This document shows, one piece after another, positions 33,757 through 43,128 of a stretch of 64,000 nt of DNA. Below the pieces are notes generated by a model. It ran no database searches and was not told the DNA's origin. It saw only the letters and a list, made by a program, of their open reading frames with translations. How positions within the stretch are numbered: the first letter of the stretch is position 1; each line of letters begins with the position of its first letter. Origin of the DNA: an uncultured Alphaproteobacteria bacterium (GTDB taxonomy: Bacteria > Pseudomonadota > Alphaproteobacteria > Rhodobacterales > Rhodobacteraceae); the NCBI GenBank assembly GCA_929200255.1, contig CAKMYZ010000011.1, positions 1-64,000 of the forward strand, given 5' to 3'. Made by a program: the position numbers and the translations under genes.

Positions 33757-34287
33757 CTATGTTGCCGTCAAAGCACGCACGCGTTGGGTCAGCCAGGCTA
33801 TATCATCGTCCTTGATGCCCAGCTCGGTCAGGTGCTCGGCCGTATTGTACAAGTACTCGGTGTTGGGTCCGCGTCCACCGACTGCGCGGGCAATGATCTG
33901 CGCCTGTTTTTCAAGGTCAAACTGGCAATACTGCCTATGGTCGCGATTGATAATATAGGCCAGCGCCGGGATCGCCTCGCCGTCTTCGGTGGTCAGATCA
34001 ACGGTGTCTTCGTAGTAGGCAGATGAGATCAGCTCGCGGTCGCGCAGCATGGCCAGCACGGTGTCTGCTTCGCTGTCGCGCACTTTAAAGGCCACTCCGG
34101 TGCATTGCCCTTCCGCTTGCGTATCCAGCGCCAGTACCAGGCCCGGTTCGTCTTCGCTGCCCCTGTGGTGAATCGAGAGCATGCAAAAGCTGCGGTGATA
34201 GTCACGCAGTCGGGCTTTGACAGTCCTTTCGGGGGTAAAGCCGGGGTTCCACAATAGTGACCCATATCCAAATACCCAGAATGCCAT
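33757..34287 (-). CDS. Gamma-glutamylcyclotransferase (ChaC-type)
   Basis: A 176-residue protein with the family entry motif FGYGSLLW at about 6-13 and the internal YSGR-like region replaced by FCMLSIHHRGSEDEPGLVLAL, then ALAYIINRDHRQYCQ. ChaC enzymes degrade glutathione to 5-oxoproline and Cys-Gly. The ATG at 34287 (MAFWVFGYG) is chosen; the longer frame overlaps the idi gene and looks non-coding. It is on the same strand as idi, 62 bases downstream. Confidence 0.85.
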   Translation of the reverse strand: MAFWVFGYGSLLWNPGFTPERTVKARLRDYHRSFCMLSIHHRGSEDEPGLVLALDTQAEGQCTGVAFKVRDSEADTVLAMLRDRELISSAYYEDTVDLTTEDGEAIPALAYIINRDHRQYCQFDLEKQAQIIARAVGGRGPNTEYLYNTAEHLTELGIKDDDIAWLTQRVRALTAT

Positions 34288-34349
34288 TCTCGCCGTCCCG
34301 TTTTTCCGCTCCTGCCCATAAACACTGTTATGGGTGAAACGAAAAGGGG

Positions 34350-34883
34350 TTAGACCCCGCGGACCATGTCTGGAAAAATCGCGGTGATATGCTGTTGCAG
34401 GTAGATCTTCAGCCAAGGGGTGTAGTGGTTGGGGTTCCGCGCCACATCCGCGCAGAGGTCGTAAAACCCGACCCAGCGTGTCGCCATCACCTCTTCTGGG
34501 TTGGGCGCGAGCGTCAGATCGTCCGGCGCTTCCGCAACATAGACGTCAACCACCTCATGTTCGACCAACCCGCCGCCCACATCGACGCGATATTCGATCT
34601 GATCACGGTGTATCGGATCAAGCCCAGCGATTCCCAGTTCTTCTTCCAGGCGGCGCACGGCGCAATCGATCGCATCCTCGTTCCATGCGGGATGCGTACA
34701 ACAGGAGTTCGCCCAGAGCCCCGGCGTGTGGTATTTGCCCATCGCGCGCTGCTGGATCAGGACGTGCCCCCGGTTCAACACAAAGATACTGACGGCCTTG
34801 TGCTTCAGTCCGCGTACATGCGCGTCGAGTTTTTCAACAGGTTGAAGTGTGCCGTTTACCCAGGCCGGGATCATGATCGTCAT
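34350..34883 (-). CDS. idi: Isopentenyl-diphosphate delta-isomerase, type I
   Basis: A 177-residue Nudix-fold isomerase with GKYHTPGLWANSCCTHP (catalytic cysteine at 61/62) and the glutamate motif RRLEEELGI at about 78-86. It interconverts isopentenyl and dimethylallyl diphosphate for isoprenoid synthesis in the cytoplasm. Starts at 34883 or 34874 are both possible. Confidence 0.93.
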   Translation of the reverse strand: MTIMIPAWVNGTLQPVEKLDAHVRGLKHKAVSIFVLNRGHVLIQQRAMGKYHTPGLWANSCCTHPAWNEDAIDCAVRRLEEELGIAGLDPIHRDQIEYRVDVGGGLVEHEVVDVYVAEAPDDLTLAPNPEEVMATRWVGFYDLCADVARNPNHYTPWLKIYLQQHITAIFPDMVRGV

Positions 34884-35246
34884 GCGCGCTGCGAAAAAAC
34901 AGGCTGTGTCAGATGTGTCGGGTTCCGGATGCCAATTTTGAGGTGTGCCATGGGCCGCGCCTTTATCCGTCTCTTGTTCATATCGGCCTCAAACGCCAGC
35001 TATTGTGGGCCGACAACATGCACTGGGGCATAAACCGCGCGCCACTGCGATCATACGCGTTTTGTACCACGCCGAGAACCCGAAAAAGCTCATCTGCCTT
35101 CGCGCATGAGTGGGTTGCGTGCTGGCGGCGGCTCGCTTGTGCGATCAGGCTGACTAACCAGCGACATTTTCATCGAATTGTACCATTAAGTCGGCTTTCA
35201 TTTCCCACCGGATATCCCGGATTTCAGGTGAAAAAAGAGGTAGGCC
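34884..35246. other. Gap between idi and motB without a convincing gene
   Basis: I see no credible gene here: open frames are present on both strands but have no recognisable family, no good ribosome binding site and arginine/cysteine-rich compositions. The last 60 bases hold a CtrA-like box (35186-35200) and the ribosome binding site AGAGGT of motB. Confidence 0.5.
35186..35200. promoter_or_regulatory. CtrA-like box upstream of motB
   Basis: TTAA-N7-TTCA matches the CtrA consensus TTAA-N7-TTAA at 7 of 8 positions and lies 47 bases before motB. The same arms occur upstream of fliC. Confidence 0.5.
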
Positions 35247-36077
35247 ATGGCCGCGGAAACAAATGCGCCCACAATCATCAAACGTAAAAAGGTCACAGGG
35301 GGTGACGGCCACCACGGGGGCGCTTGGAAGGTGGCCTATGCGGATTTCGTGACCGCGATGATGGCGTTCTTTATGTTGATGTGGTTGCTGAACGCCACGA
35401 CTGAACAGCAGCGCAAGGGTCTTGCTGACTATTTTTCACCGACGATAGCGGTGAACAGGGTGTCGGGCGGCGGGTCCGGCGCCTTTGGCGGCGACAACAT
35501 GTTTACGCAGGACACGCTGGCCCAAAGTGGCGAAGGTGTGATCAGGCCTGCGATCATGGCGATGCCGATCGCCGGTGATACGGAAGTAGACGCAGCCGTT
35601 GCTGCACAAGTCGCCGCTCTGCGCGATCTTGAAGAAGTATTGCTGGCGCAGGGGGGCGAAAGCATGCTGTCTGATCAGGCACTTCGCCATATTATTACGC
35701 GCCTGACCGACGAAGGTCTGATCATCGAGATTTTCGACCTGCCCGATGTGGCGCTTTTTCAGGGTGACACGGCAATAGCGAACCCAGTCACGGGCGAGAT
35801 TGCGGCGGTGCTGGCAAGGCTCTTTGCGGCGGTCAGCAACGCCGTGGTGGTTGAGGGGCATCTAAGCGCAAAGCCTATCCTTCAGGTGAACAACCCGATC
35901 TGGGACCTCTCGACTGCGCGTGCTGCGCAAATGCGCCTGATGCTGGAAAGTGGCGGGTTGGACCCGCGCCGTGTAATGCGGTTGACTGGTGCAGGCGATC
36001 GGGAACCGGCTGTGGGTAACCCAACAGCGCCCCGCAACAACCGGATCGAGGTGATCTTGCTACGCAGCGATCTGTAG
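35247..36077 (+). CDS. motB: Flagellar motor protein MotB
   Basis: A 276-residue stator protein: cytoplasmic basic start (IIKRKKVTGGDGHHGG), one membrane helix with the proton-path aspartate D33 (AYADFVTAMMAFFMLMWLLN), a plug-like segment and a C-terminal OmpA-like peptidoglycan-binding domain with VVEGHLSAKP in place of the usual GHTD. The partner motA is at 46361, in a separate operon. An AGAGGT site precedes the ATG. Confidence 0.92.
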   Translation: MAAETNAPTIIKRKKVTGGDGHHGGAWKVAYADFVTAMMAFFMLMWLLNATTEQQRKGLADYFSPTIAVNRVSGGGSGAFGGDNMFTQDTLAQSGEGVIRPAIMAMPIAGDTEVDAAVAAQVAALRDLEEVLLAQGGESMLSDQALRHIITRLTDEGLIIEIFDLPDVALFQGDTAIANPVTGEIAAVLARLFAAVSNAVVVEGHLSAKPILQVNNPIWDLSTARAAQMRLMLESGGLDPRRVMRLTGAGDREPAVGNPTAPRNNRIEVILLRSDL

Positions 36078-36115
36078 GGGGCAAGAGGCGGGCATTTTAT
36101 TGCGTATTTTAGACG

Positions 36116-36130
36116 TTAGGGAGGCATTAA
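36116..36130. promoter_or_regulatory. CtrA-like box upstream of flgE
   Basis: TTAG-N7-TTAA matches the CtrA consensus at 7 of 8 positions, 60 bases before the flgE start, in the 113-base gap after motB. Confidence 0.45.
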
Positions 36131-36190
36131 GGACGGGTCTTTATGTGTTGCAGAGATGACGGTTGGTTCGATGCAGAAAGGCTATCTTTA

Positions 36191-37525
36191 ATGACAATCT
36201 CCTCTTCCCTGAATGCCGGTGTTGCAGGGCTGGCGGCAAATGCCTCTCGCTTGGCAACGATTTCTGACAACATTTCGAATTCCTCTACATATGGGTACAA
36301 GCGCGCCGTGACGGATTTTCAGTCGATGGTGATCGATGGTGGCAGAGGTACGTATTCTGCCGGCGGTGTGCGCACCACGACCACACGGCTGGTTGACGAA
36401 CGCGGCGCGCTTGTCTCAACAAACAATTCGACGGATTTGGCTGTGCGCGGTCGGGGCATGTTGCCAGTGACGTCTGCAACATCAGTTGCGATAGACAACG
36501 GCGACAACCCTTTGCTTTTGACAACGACAGGATCGTTTCGGACTGATGCGCAGGGCTATCTGACGACGCCGGGTGGGTTGGTTCTGTTGGGCGTGCCCGC
36601 GGCACCTGATGGCACAATCCCCAACTACTCTCGTGATTCTGTCGACGGGCTTGTGCCGGTTCAGATCAACGCCAACCAGTTTGTGGGTGAACCGACGACG
36701 CGTGTCGATCTTGCGGTGAATCTTCCGGCTACATCAACACGCGCGGGGGCGTCGGGCGATACGGAATCGCTCACGGTTGAGTACTTTGACAACCTAGGCG
36801 CATCTTCCAACCTGATCATCGTCTTTACACCAACGGTGCCTGCCGGCGGGGCATCAAACGAATGGACGATGAGCATCAGCGACAGTGAGACTGATATTGA
36901 TGCTGACGGTGTGCCTGATGTTGTCGGCGAATATCGGTTGACGTTTGACGATACCCGTGGCGGCGGGGGTACACTGGCGGATGTTGAATTTGCTGATCTG
37001 GGCACACCGATTGGTGGACCGTACGACCCGGCTACCGGTACACTGACCATCAATGTTGATGGCGGCCCGATGGAGATCAACATTGGCGAGTTGGGCAGTT
37101 CTGTCGGCCTGACCCAACTGTCGGATGCCTTTGCGCCGGTATCGATTTCAAAGAACGGGACACCGGTTGGCAGCCTGACGTCGGTTGAAGTTGATCAGAA
37201 TGGTTTTGTGCGGGCGTCATTTGATATTGGTATCAATCGCGTCTTGTATCAGATCCCACTTGTTGATGTGCCCAATGTGAACGGACTCGAAGCGCTTGAC
37301 CAACAAAGCTTTCGTGTAACTCCCGATAGCGGCTCATTCTTCCTGTGGGATGCGTCGGATGGCCCCACTGGTGATATTGTCGGGTTCGCACTTGAGGAAT
37401 CAGCGACAGATGTCGCTGGCGAATTGACGGAACTGATTCAGACACAGCGGGCCTATTCCTCCAACGCCAAGGTGATTCAGACGGTGGACGAGATGCTGCA
37501 AGAAACCACCAACATTAAACGCTAG
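36191..37525 (+). CDS. flgE: Flagellar hook protein FlgE
   Basis: A 444-residue protein with the rod/hook N-terminal helix SLNAGVAGLAANASRLATISDNISNSSTYGYKRA in overlapping form, a large middle region that forms the hook surface, and the C-terminal helix TELIQTQRAYSSNAKVIQTVDEMLQETTNIKR. It builds the hook outside the cell. The ATG at 36191 gives the standard start. It is the first gene of flgE-flgK-flgL-flgI. Confidence 0.93.
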   Translation: MTISSSLNAGVAGLAANASRLATISDNISNSSTYGYKRAVTDFQSMVIDGGRGTYSAGGVRTTTTRLVDERGALVSTNNSTDLAVRGRGMLPVTSATSVAIDNGDNPLLLTTTGSFRTDAQGYLTTPGGLVLLGVPAAPDGTIPNYSRDSVDGLVPVQINANQFVGEPTTRVDLAVNLPATSTRAGASGDTESLTVEYFDNLGASSNLIIVFTPTVPAGGASNEWTMSISDSETDIDADGVPDVVGEYRLTFDDTRGGGGTLADVEFADLGTPIGGPYDPATGTLTINVDGGPMEINIGELGSSVGLTQLSDAFAPVSISKNGTPVGSLTSVEVDQNGFVRASFDIGINRVLYQIPLVDVPNVNGLEALDQQSFRVTPDSGSFFLWDASDGPTGDIVGFALEESATDVAGELTELIQTQRAYSSNAKVIQTVDEMLQETTNIKR

Positions 37526-37549
37526 CCCTAGGGCCCGGAGGATGCGACC

Positions 37550-38998
37550 ATGAGTATGACCAGCGCCCTGAACAATGCCCTAACGGGTCTGAATGCTTCG
37601 TCGCGTATGACAGAGGTCGTGTCATCGAACCTGTCGAACGCTTTGACAGATGGCTACGGCCGGCGGTCCGTCTCGCTATCTTCTGTGCAAGTGGGCGGCC
37701 GGGGCGGCGGCGTGCGGATCGATGCAATCAATCGCTTTGTTGATGCGGGGATTCTTGCCGACCGGCGGCTGGCGGATTCGGCCCTTTCGGGACACGAGAG
37801 GAGTGCCGATATGCTTCTCCGGCTCGAGCTTGCGCTGGGCGGGGCAGATGATGCCGCCAGCCTGAACGCGCGACTGGCCGCGTTCGAAGGTGCGCTTATC
37901 AGCGCAAGTGCTGACCCGGCATCAGAGACCCGGCTGGCCAATATCGCGGCCCGCCTTGAAGACGTGGCACTGACGCTGAATGACAACAACCGCACGATTC
38001 AGACCATGCGACAAGACGCGGACGCGGCAATCGGGCGCGATATCGACGCGCTCAATGCCAATCTACTGCAAGTTGAGGCACTTAATAGTGACATTCTGCG
38101 GTTGAAAAGTGCCGGGCGTGATCCGTCGTCCTTGTTAGATGCGCGCCAACGAGCCATCGACAATATCGCCGAAATCGTTCCTGTGCGTGAAGTGACGCGC
38201 GACAATGGAACGGTGGGCCTGATGACGACCAATGGGACGACGCTGCTGGACAGCAAGGCCGTCCAGTTTGGGTTCCAGAAAACACCGACGATCACGGCGG
38301 ATATGACCTTTGCGTCGGGGGCGTTGCAGGGGATCACCCTGGATGGCGCGCCACTTGACACAACTGACGGTGTTGGACGGCTCGGTGGTGGGTCACTTGG
38401 GGCTGCCTTTGCACTGCGTGATCAGACGTTGGTCGAGGCGCAGGCGGCTTTGGATGGGGTCGCAGCGGACCTCATGGCACGACTGCAAGATCCGGCAAAT
38501 GACGCGACGATCACACCGGGTGATGTGGGGCTTTTGACTGACGAAGGCGGTGTGCTGGACCTGACCGATCTTCCCGGCCTGGCAGGGCGGATTACCGTCA
38601 ATCCTGCAATACTACCACTCGCCGGTGGTGATGCGCGACTGCTGCGCGATGGCTTGGGTTCGACAGTGCCCGGGCCGCCGGGTGATGCCACACAGTTGAA
38701 CGCCTGGATCGCGTCACTGGGTAGTTTTCGCGCGGATGTTCCAGGTGCCGCTTTGCAATCTGCGGGGGGGCGCATGGCGAGTTTCGCATCTGACATTGGG
38801 GCGACACGCCTCGCTGCCGAAGAGAAGCTCAGCTTTTCATCCGCGCGATGGGACACCTTGCGCGAGGCCGAACTGGCGGGTGGCGTCGACACGGACGTCG
38901 AGCTGCAGACGCTCCTCCTTGTTGAACAGGCCTATGCGGCAAATGCAAAAGTTATTCAAACCGTTGATTTCATGATGCAACGCCTGATGGAGATATAA
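37550..38998 (+). CDS. flgK: Hook-filament junction protein FlgK (HAP1)
   Basis: A 482-residue protein with the axial N-terminal helix LNNALTGLNASSRMTEVVSSNLSNALTDGYGRRSVS in overlapping form and C-terminal VEQAYAANAKVIQTVDFMMQRLMEI. It joins hook to filament. The gene lies 24 bases after flgE and one base before flgL. Confidence 0.93.
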   Translation: MSMTSALNNALTGLNASSRMTEVVSSNLSNALTDGYGRRSVSLSSVQVGGRGGGVRIDAINRFVDAGILADRRLADSALSGHERSADMLLRLELALGGADDAASLNARLAAFEGALISASADPASETRLANIAARLEDVALTLNDNNRTIQTMRQDADAAIGRDIDALNANLLQVEALNSDILRLKSAGRDPSSLLDARQRAIDNIAEIVPVREVTRDNGTVGLMTTNGTTLLDSKAVQFGFQKTPTITADMTFASGALQGITLDGAPLDTTDGVGRLGGGSLGAAFALRDQTLVEAQAALDGVAADLMARLQDPANDATITPGDVGLLTDEGGVLDLTDLPGLAGRITVNPAILPLAGGDARLLRDGLGSTVPGPPGDATQLNAWIASLGSFRADVPGAALQSAGGRMASFASDIGATRLAAEEKLSFSSARWDTLREAELAGGVDTDVELQTLLLVEQAYAANAKVIQTVDFMMQRLMEI

Positions 38999-38999
38999 C

Positions 39000-40004
39000 A
39001 TGACAGCTTTGTCCGTTGGTGATCTCGCCCAACACTTCACGTCAATGCGAAACGGCGGTTTGATCAAGTCTGAACTTGCACGCTTGTCGGATAGCCTTTC
39101 CAGCGGCAAGGTTACCGATGTTACGCGACACCTTGGCGGTGAAACAGCGGGACTTGCGGGCATCGAATACAGCCTGACACAGTTGGGCGCCTACGCACAG
39201 ACCGGCTCGGAGACCCAGCAATATCTTGCGGCACAGCAAACGATCCTGACTGAGGTCGACGATGTGCGTAGCGCTACTGCGGCGCGGCTCTTGCTGGTCA
39301 GTGATGCAAGCACAGTCGCACAGGTGAACGAAGCTGCCGTTTCGGCACGGTCGAGCTTTGAAACCGTGGTGCGTAGTCTGAACACTCAAATTGCGGATCG
39401 TAGTGTGATGGGTGGGGCGAATGTGGCGAACGCCCCGCTGGCGCCGGCGGAGCAGATGCTCTCCGATATTCAAACTGCCATCGGCGGCGCGTTTGACGCT
39501 GCGACGATTATTGCGACGGTTAATGACTGGTTCGACGACCCTGGCGGTGGCTTTGCCACTATGGGGTATGTTGGTGATACCGGGCCAGCCCAGGAAAGGC
39601 GGGTGTCCGAAACAAGAAGCGTCGGCCTTACCGCCCGCGCGGATAACCCCGCGATCGTCGCAGTTCTGAAAAGCACGGCATTGGCGGCATTGGCCAATGA
39701 CATGCCGGCGTTGGACGCCGACACCAAACGGACGCTCCTGCAAGAGGCGGGCGCGGATATGTTCGGCGCTGCAAGCGACCTGGTTGGCGTGCAGGCGCGC
39801 GTCGGTTTCGCTGAGGCGCAGGTCGCCGACGCGCTGGCGGAGAATGCGGCGCAGCAGACCGGCCTGGGCATTGCACGCAATGATCTGATCTCGGCCGACC
39901 CGTTTGATACCGCATCACGGTTGCAGCAGGTCCAGCTTCAACTTGAGACCCACTACGCTGTCACGGCCCGTCTGTCGCAGCTTAGCCTGTTGAGGTATAT
40001 CTGA
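39000..40004 (+). CDS. flgL: Hook-filament junction protein FlgL (HAP3)
   Basis: A 334-residue protein beginning MTALSVGDLAQHF with a flagellin-like helical N-terminus and the C-terminal TASRLQQVQLQLETHYAVTARLSQLSLL. It is the second junction protein under the filament. Its stop overlaps the start of flgI by one base (TGATG). Confidence 0.92.
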   Translation: MTALSVGDLAQHFTSMRNGGLIKSELARLSDSLSSGKVTDVTRHLGGETAGLAGIEYSLTQLGAYAQTGSETQQYLAAQQTILTEVDDVRSATAARLLLVSDASTVAQVNEAAVSARSSFETVVRSLNTQIADRSVMGGANVANAPLAPAEQMLSDIQTAIGGAFDAATIIATVNDWFDDPGGGFATMGYVGDTGPAQERRVSETRSVGLTARADNPAIVAVLKSTALAALANDMPALDADTKRTLLQEAGADMFGAASDLVGVQARVGFAEAQVADALAENAAQQTGLGIARNDLISADPFDTASRLQQVQLQLETHYAVTARLSQLSLLRYI

Positions 40005-41110
40005 TGCGCATTCTCTGCATGCTCATCGCCGCGGTGCTTGTCTTGGTTGCACCGGCAGCCCAATCAAATCCGATTAGGATCAAGGATCTGGTTGAATTTG
40101 ACGGTGTGCGCGCCAACGACCTTGTCGGCTATGGTCTGGTTGTGGGGCTCAACGGCACGGGCGATGGCTTGCGGAACTCACCCTTTACCGAAGACATCCT
40201 GAGCAATGTGTTGGAACGTCTTGGCGTCAATGTGACCGGCGAACAATTCCGCCCCAAAAATGTGGCGGCGGTTCTTGTCACTGCCTCCTTACCACCATTT
40301 GCACGGGCGGGTAGTCCGATAGATGTGACGGTTTCGGCGATCGGCGATGCGAACAGCCTGCTGGGCGGCACGCTGATCATGACGCCGCTCAATGCGGCTG
40401 ACGGTGACATCTACGCAGTGGCGCAAGGCACGATCATTGCCGGTGGTGCTGCGGCTACGGGTGATGGCGCCGCTGTTATTCAAGGGGTGCCGACGGCCGG
40501 CGTTATCCCGTCAGGTGCCACGATTGAGCGAGAGGTGGACTTTGACTTTGGCGGCCTGACCACCGTGCGGCTGGCGCTGCGCACACCTGATTTCACGACG
40601 GCGGGACGGATTGAGCAGGCCATCAACCAAAGCTTTGAGCGCGCGGTTGCTGTGATGCTGGATGCGGGTACGGTGGAACTGAATATCGCAGCCACCCGTA
40701 TGCAATCACCTGCGCATGCTCTTGGCCGCGTCGAGAACATTCTGGTTGAACCCGAACGCCGTGCGCGTGTGGTCGTTGATCAACGTTCTGGTACGATTGT
40801 TATGGGGGAAGATGTCCGGATCAGTCGCGTGGCCGTCAGTCAGGGGAATCTAACGTTGCGCATTCAAGAGGCGCCGCTAGTGGCACAACCCAACCCGTTT
40901 GCACCAGGTGACACCGTTGTTGTGCCGCGTACCGAGGCTGCAATCATTGAAGAGCCAGGTATCGGGTTGGCGGAGGTGCGCGGTGGTACATCGCTAAGTG
41001 AGGTGGTTGCGGGGCTCAATGCGCTGGGCGTTGCGCCGCGGGACATGATCGACATCCTCAAAAGCATCAAGGCTGCGGGTGCTTTGCATGCCGAGTTCAT
41101 AGTTCGCTGA
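40004..41110 (+). CDS. flgI: Flagellar P-ring protein FlgI
   Basis: A 368-residue periplasmic protein with a signal peptide (about 1-20) followed by the FlgI hallmark IRIKDLVEFDGVRANDLVGYGLVVGLNGTGDGL in overlapping form, and the ending DMIDILKSIKAAGALHAEFIVR. It forms the ring in the peptidoglycan layer. It is the last gene of the flgEKLI operon. Confidence 0.96.
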   Translation: MRILCMLIAAVLVLVAPAAQSNPIRIKDLVEFDGVRANDLVGYGLVVGLNGTGDGLRNSPFTEDILSNVLERLGVNVTGEQFRPKNVAAVLVTASLPPFARAGSPIDVTVSAIGDANSLLGGTLIMTPLNAADGDIYAVAQGTIIAGGAAATGDGAAVIQGVPTAGVIPSGATIEREVDFDFGGLTTVRLALRTPDFTTAGRIEQAINQSFERAVAVMLDAGTVELNIAATRMQSPAHALGRVENILVEPERRARVVVDQRSGTIVMGEDVRISRVAVSQGNLTLRIQEAPLVAQPNPFAPGDTVVVPRTEAAIIEEPGIGLAEVRGGTSLSEVVAGLNALGVAPRDMIDILKSIKAAGALHAEFIVR

Positions 41111-41379
41111 AGGCAATCGTGGCGCGGGGCCAACTTCAGAATATCACACACCCCGGTCACCCGGGCCAACTCCCGTCTTAGCCGACGGGTCTTTGCCTTG
41201 TATCCACTTCAGGCTTCCTTGGTGTGGGATCACCAAAAAAGAGTCAGCTTCCTGTAAAGAGAATGGGTGCGGGCGCCCAAGCGCCGAGACACGTCCTACA
41301 CTGGGTACCTCAGCGCCCTGATCTGAGGCACTGCATCTTGCGAACCCGTCATAGCAATTGCCTGTCCGGACGCAGACCT
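41111..41379. other. Gap after flgI without a recognisable gene
   Basis: No convincing coding region is seen. Short inverted repeats (CCGG-rich around 41150-41165) might contribute to termination after flgI, but no T-run follows. Confidence 0.4.
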
Positions 41380-41595
41380 CCTTGCGTCAAAGTGAGGCGG
41401 CAAAGCGTCTACAGGTCTACCGGCACCTCAGGCCTATATCAGATCGAGCAAATGCGCATTGCCTTATCCACGCGGTCAGGCAAAGCAAACTGGGTTTGCT
41501 CTGCTTTCACAATGGCCCCGTCGCACCCCGTGTTGGCAGAGCACATCGAGCGCTGCATTGCGCTGGTCAACTGTAGCTATGCACAAGACTGGTAG
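41380..41595 (+). pseudogene. Possible glycosyltransferase remnant between flgI and fliP
   Basis: The end of this frame reads NWVCSAFTMAPSHPVLAEHIERCIALV, close in style to the C-terminal part of DXD sugar-binding glycosyltransferases, which have a NAFIAAAPGHP-like segment and a following helix. The upstream part has no DXD or start and looks frameshifted. The remnant ends inside the 3' end of the convergent fliP. Such a dead fragment in a flagellar cluster would suggest a lost insertion; this reading is tentative. Confidence 0.25.
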
Positions 41596-42304
41596 CGATC
41601 AGACTCCAGCCGTCGGCAACGACAAAAAATGCAAGCTTGAACGGGAGCGAGACAATGGCAGGTGGCACCATCATCATACCCATCGACATCAAAACCGCGG
41701 CAACAACCAAGTCGATGATCAGGAATGGGATGAAGATAAGGAAACCGACCTGAAACGCCCGTTCCATCTCGCTTAACAAAAACGAGGGGATGACAACGGA
41801 CAGCGGCGCCTCATCCGGGGGTGTCAGGGGTGGCAGGTCCGGGCGCAAATCGGCTAGTGCGGCAAATGTATCTGGCGCGATGCGGAAAATCATGAATTCA
41901 CGCAGCGGTGACATGGTCCGCAAGAAAGCCTCTTCCACGGCGATTTCACCATCAAGCAGTGGGCTGACGCCCTGCGTCCAGGCCGCCAGAAAGACGGGTT
42001 CCATGACAAAATATGTCAGGAATAGCGCCAGGCTGACAATCAGCATATTGGGCGGCGATTGCTGTAGGCCAATCGCCTGCCTGAGGATTGCAAAGACCGT
42101 CACGATAAACGGAAAGCATGTCACCATGATCGCGATGCCCGGCACAAGGCTGAGCACAGTGATCAGGACAAGAAGCTGGATAGATCGGGTCGCGAGCGAT
42201 CCGTCCTCCCCAAGGGAGATCGAGACATCCTGCGCCACGGCCGGTGCAGCCCAAAGGGCCAGCATCAGCGTGCAGATCGCCGTTATGAGGCGATTATTGG
42301 CCAA
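41567..42304 (-). CDS. fliP: Flagellar export apparatus protein FliP
   Basis: A protein of 245 residues with a signal peptide (LITAICTLMLALWAAPAVAQ) and the FliP signature LLVLITVLSLVPGIAIMVTC, MLIVSLALFLTYFVMEPV and VVIPSFLLSEMERAFQVGF, then the VLMSMGMMMV helix. It belongs to the FliPQR core of the type III export gate. I use the TTG at 42304, which gives a full signal peptide and overlaps fliN by 11 bases; an ATG at 42265 is the alternative. Confidence 0.93.
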   Translation of the reverse strand: MANNRLITAICTLMLALWAAPAVAQDVSISLGEDGSLATRSIQLLVLITVLSLVPGIAIMVTCFPFIVTVFAILRQAIGLQQSPPNMLIVSLALFLTYFVMEPVFLAAWTQGVSPLLDGEIAVEEAFLRTMSPLREFMIFRIAPDTFAALADLRPDLPPLTPPDEAPLSVVIPSFLLSEMERAFQVGFLIFIPFLIIDLVVAAVLMSMGMMMVPPAIVSLPFKLAFFVVADGWSLIATSLVHSYS

Positions 42305-42578
42305 AATGGCCCTTGTCCCGGGCGACTTCCGTGAGCCGCACCGCCAATTGCCCAGGCTCACCACCTTCGACTTCTTGCAACTCACCACGTGCAATCAGCC
42401 GATCTCCGATGAAAAGCTCAACAGGATCTTCGATGCATTTATCGAGCGGCAGCACGGTGTTCTCTCCCATGCTGAGTAGATCACGGACCAAGGGCCGTGC
42501 CTTGCCCACCGATACTGATACTTCGATTGGGATGCTGTGCATCACGTGGTCTTGTGTCGATTGGGATGTTTCATCCAT
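42294..42578 (-). CDS. fliN: Flagellar motor switch protein FliN
   Basis: A 94-residue SpoA-domain protein (IPIEVSVSVGKARPLVRDLLSMGENTVLPLDK in overlapping form, then VELFIGDRLIARGELQEV), typical FliN. It forms the lower C-ring with FliG and FliM, neither of which is in this window. The ATG at 42578 follows an AGGATGG site and overlaps the fliH-like gene by eight bases. Confidence 0.9.
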   Translation of the reverse strand: MDETSQSTQDHVMHSIPIEVSVSVGKARPLVRDLLSMGENTVLPLDKCIEDPVELFIGDRLIARGELQEVEGGEPGQLAVRLTEVARDKGHFGQ

Positions 42579-43128
42579 GAGGTTCCATCCTTTCGGAAGT
42601 GAAGTGAACTGCTGAGAGAACTGTGCTGATCTCGTCACATAACCGATCAAGATCGAGATATGATGTGGCCTTGCCAATGCGCAGGCAGGCGGCATGTGGC
42701 GAGAGTGCCGGGTCAGCGATGACCGCTGGCGCAGACACCGTGTCGGAGAGTGTAGAGGTGACCGGATCAACCTGGCTGGGATGCACGCAAAGTGTCAGGC
42801 CACCATCCAATTGGCTTTGCAATGCGGATTGCAACATCGCAGAAAGTTCGACACCAAAGCCGGCAGCCACGCAGTGCGGCAGGATCTTGTCGATAATGTC
42901 AGAAAATAGTGGTGCCAGGGACTGTGTAACTTCTGCTTTGGCCTCGCTATAGGTAAAGCTGTAGTCGGCAATGGCTTGCACGACCTGGGTTTGCAGGGCG
43001 ATTTGTTGTTCCGCGGCCTCTTGCAGGCCAGCTGCATGGCCGGCCGCAAATCCGTCCTCATAGGCTGGATTGGCCTGATGTTCAGCCATCTCGAGATCTT
43101 CAAATGATTCCAGGGCAAAATGACCCAT
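42571..43128 (-). CDS. fliH: FliH-like flagellar export ATPase regulator
   Basis: A 185-residue helical, acidic protein with a glycine-rich coiled N-terminal region (PAYEDGFAAGHAAGLQEAAEQQ, here split) and a C-terminal domain with VELSAMLQSAL, LTLCVHPSQVD and LDRLCDEI. Position between fliF and fliN and layout match FliH, which binds and controls the export ATPase FliI. Sequence similarity in this family is low, so the assignment leans on context. Confidence 0.7.
   Translation of the reverse strand: MGHFALESFEDLEMAEHQANPAYEDGFAAGHAAGLQEAAEQQIALQTQVVQAIADYSFTYSEAKAEVTQSLAPLFSDIIDKILPHCVAAGFGVELSAMLQSALQSQLDGGLTLCVHPSQVDPVTSTLSDTVSAPAVIADPALSPHAACLRIGKATSYLDLDRLCDEISTVLSAVHFTSERMEPHG

Noticed and set aside
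34913-35287. 124-codon frame upstream of motB
   Set aside because: It overlaps the motB start, has no ribosome binding site and an unnatural Arg/Cys/His-rich composition.
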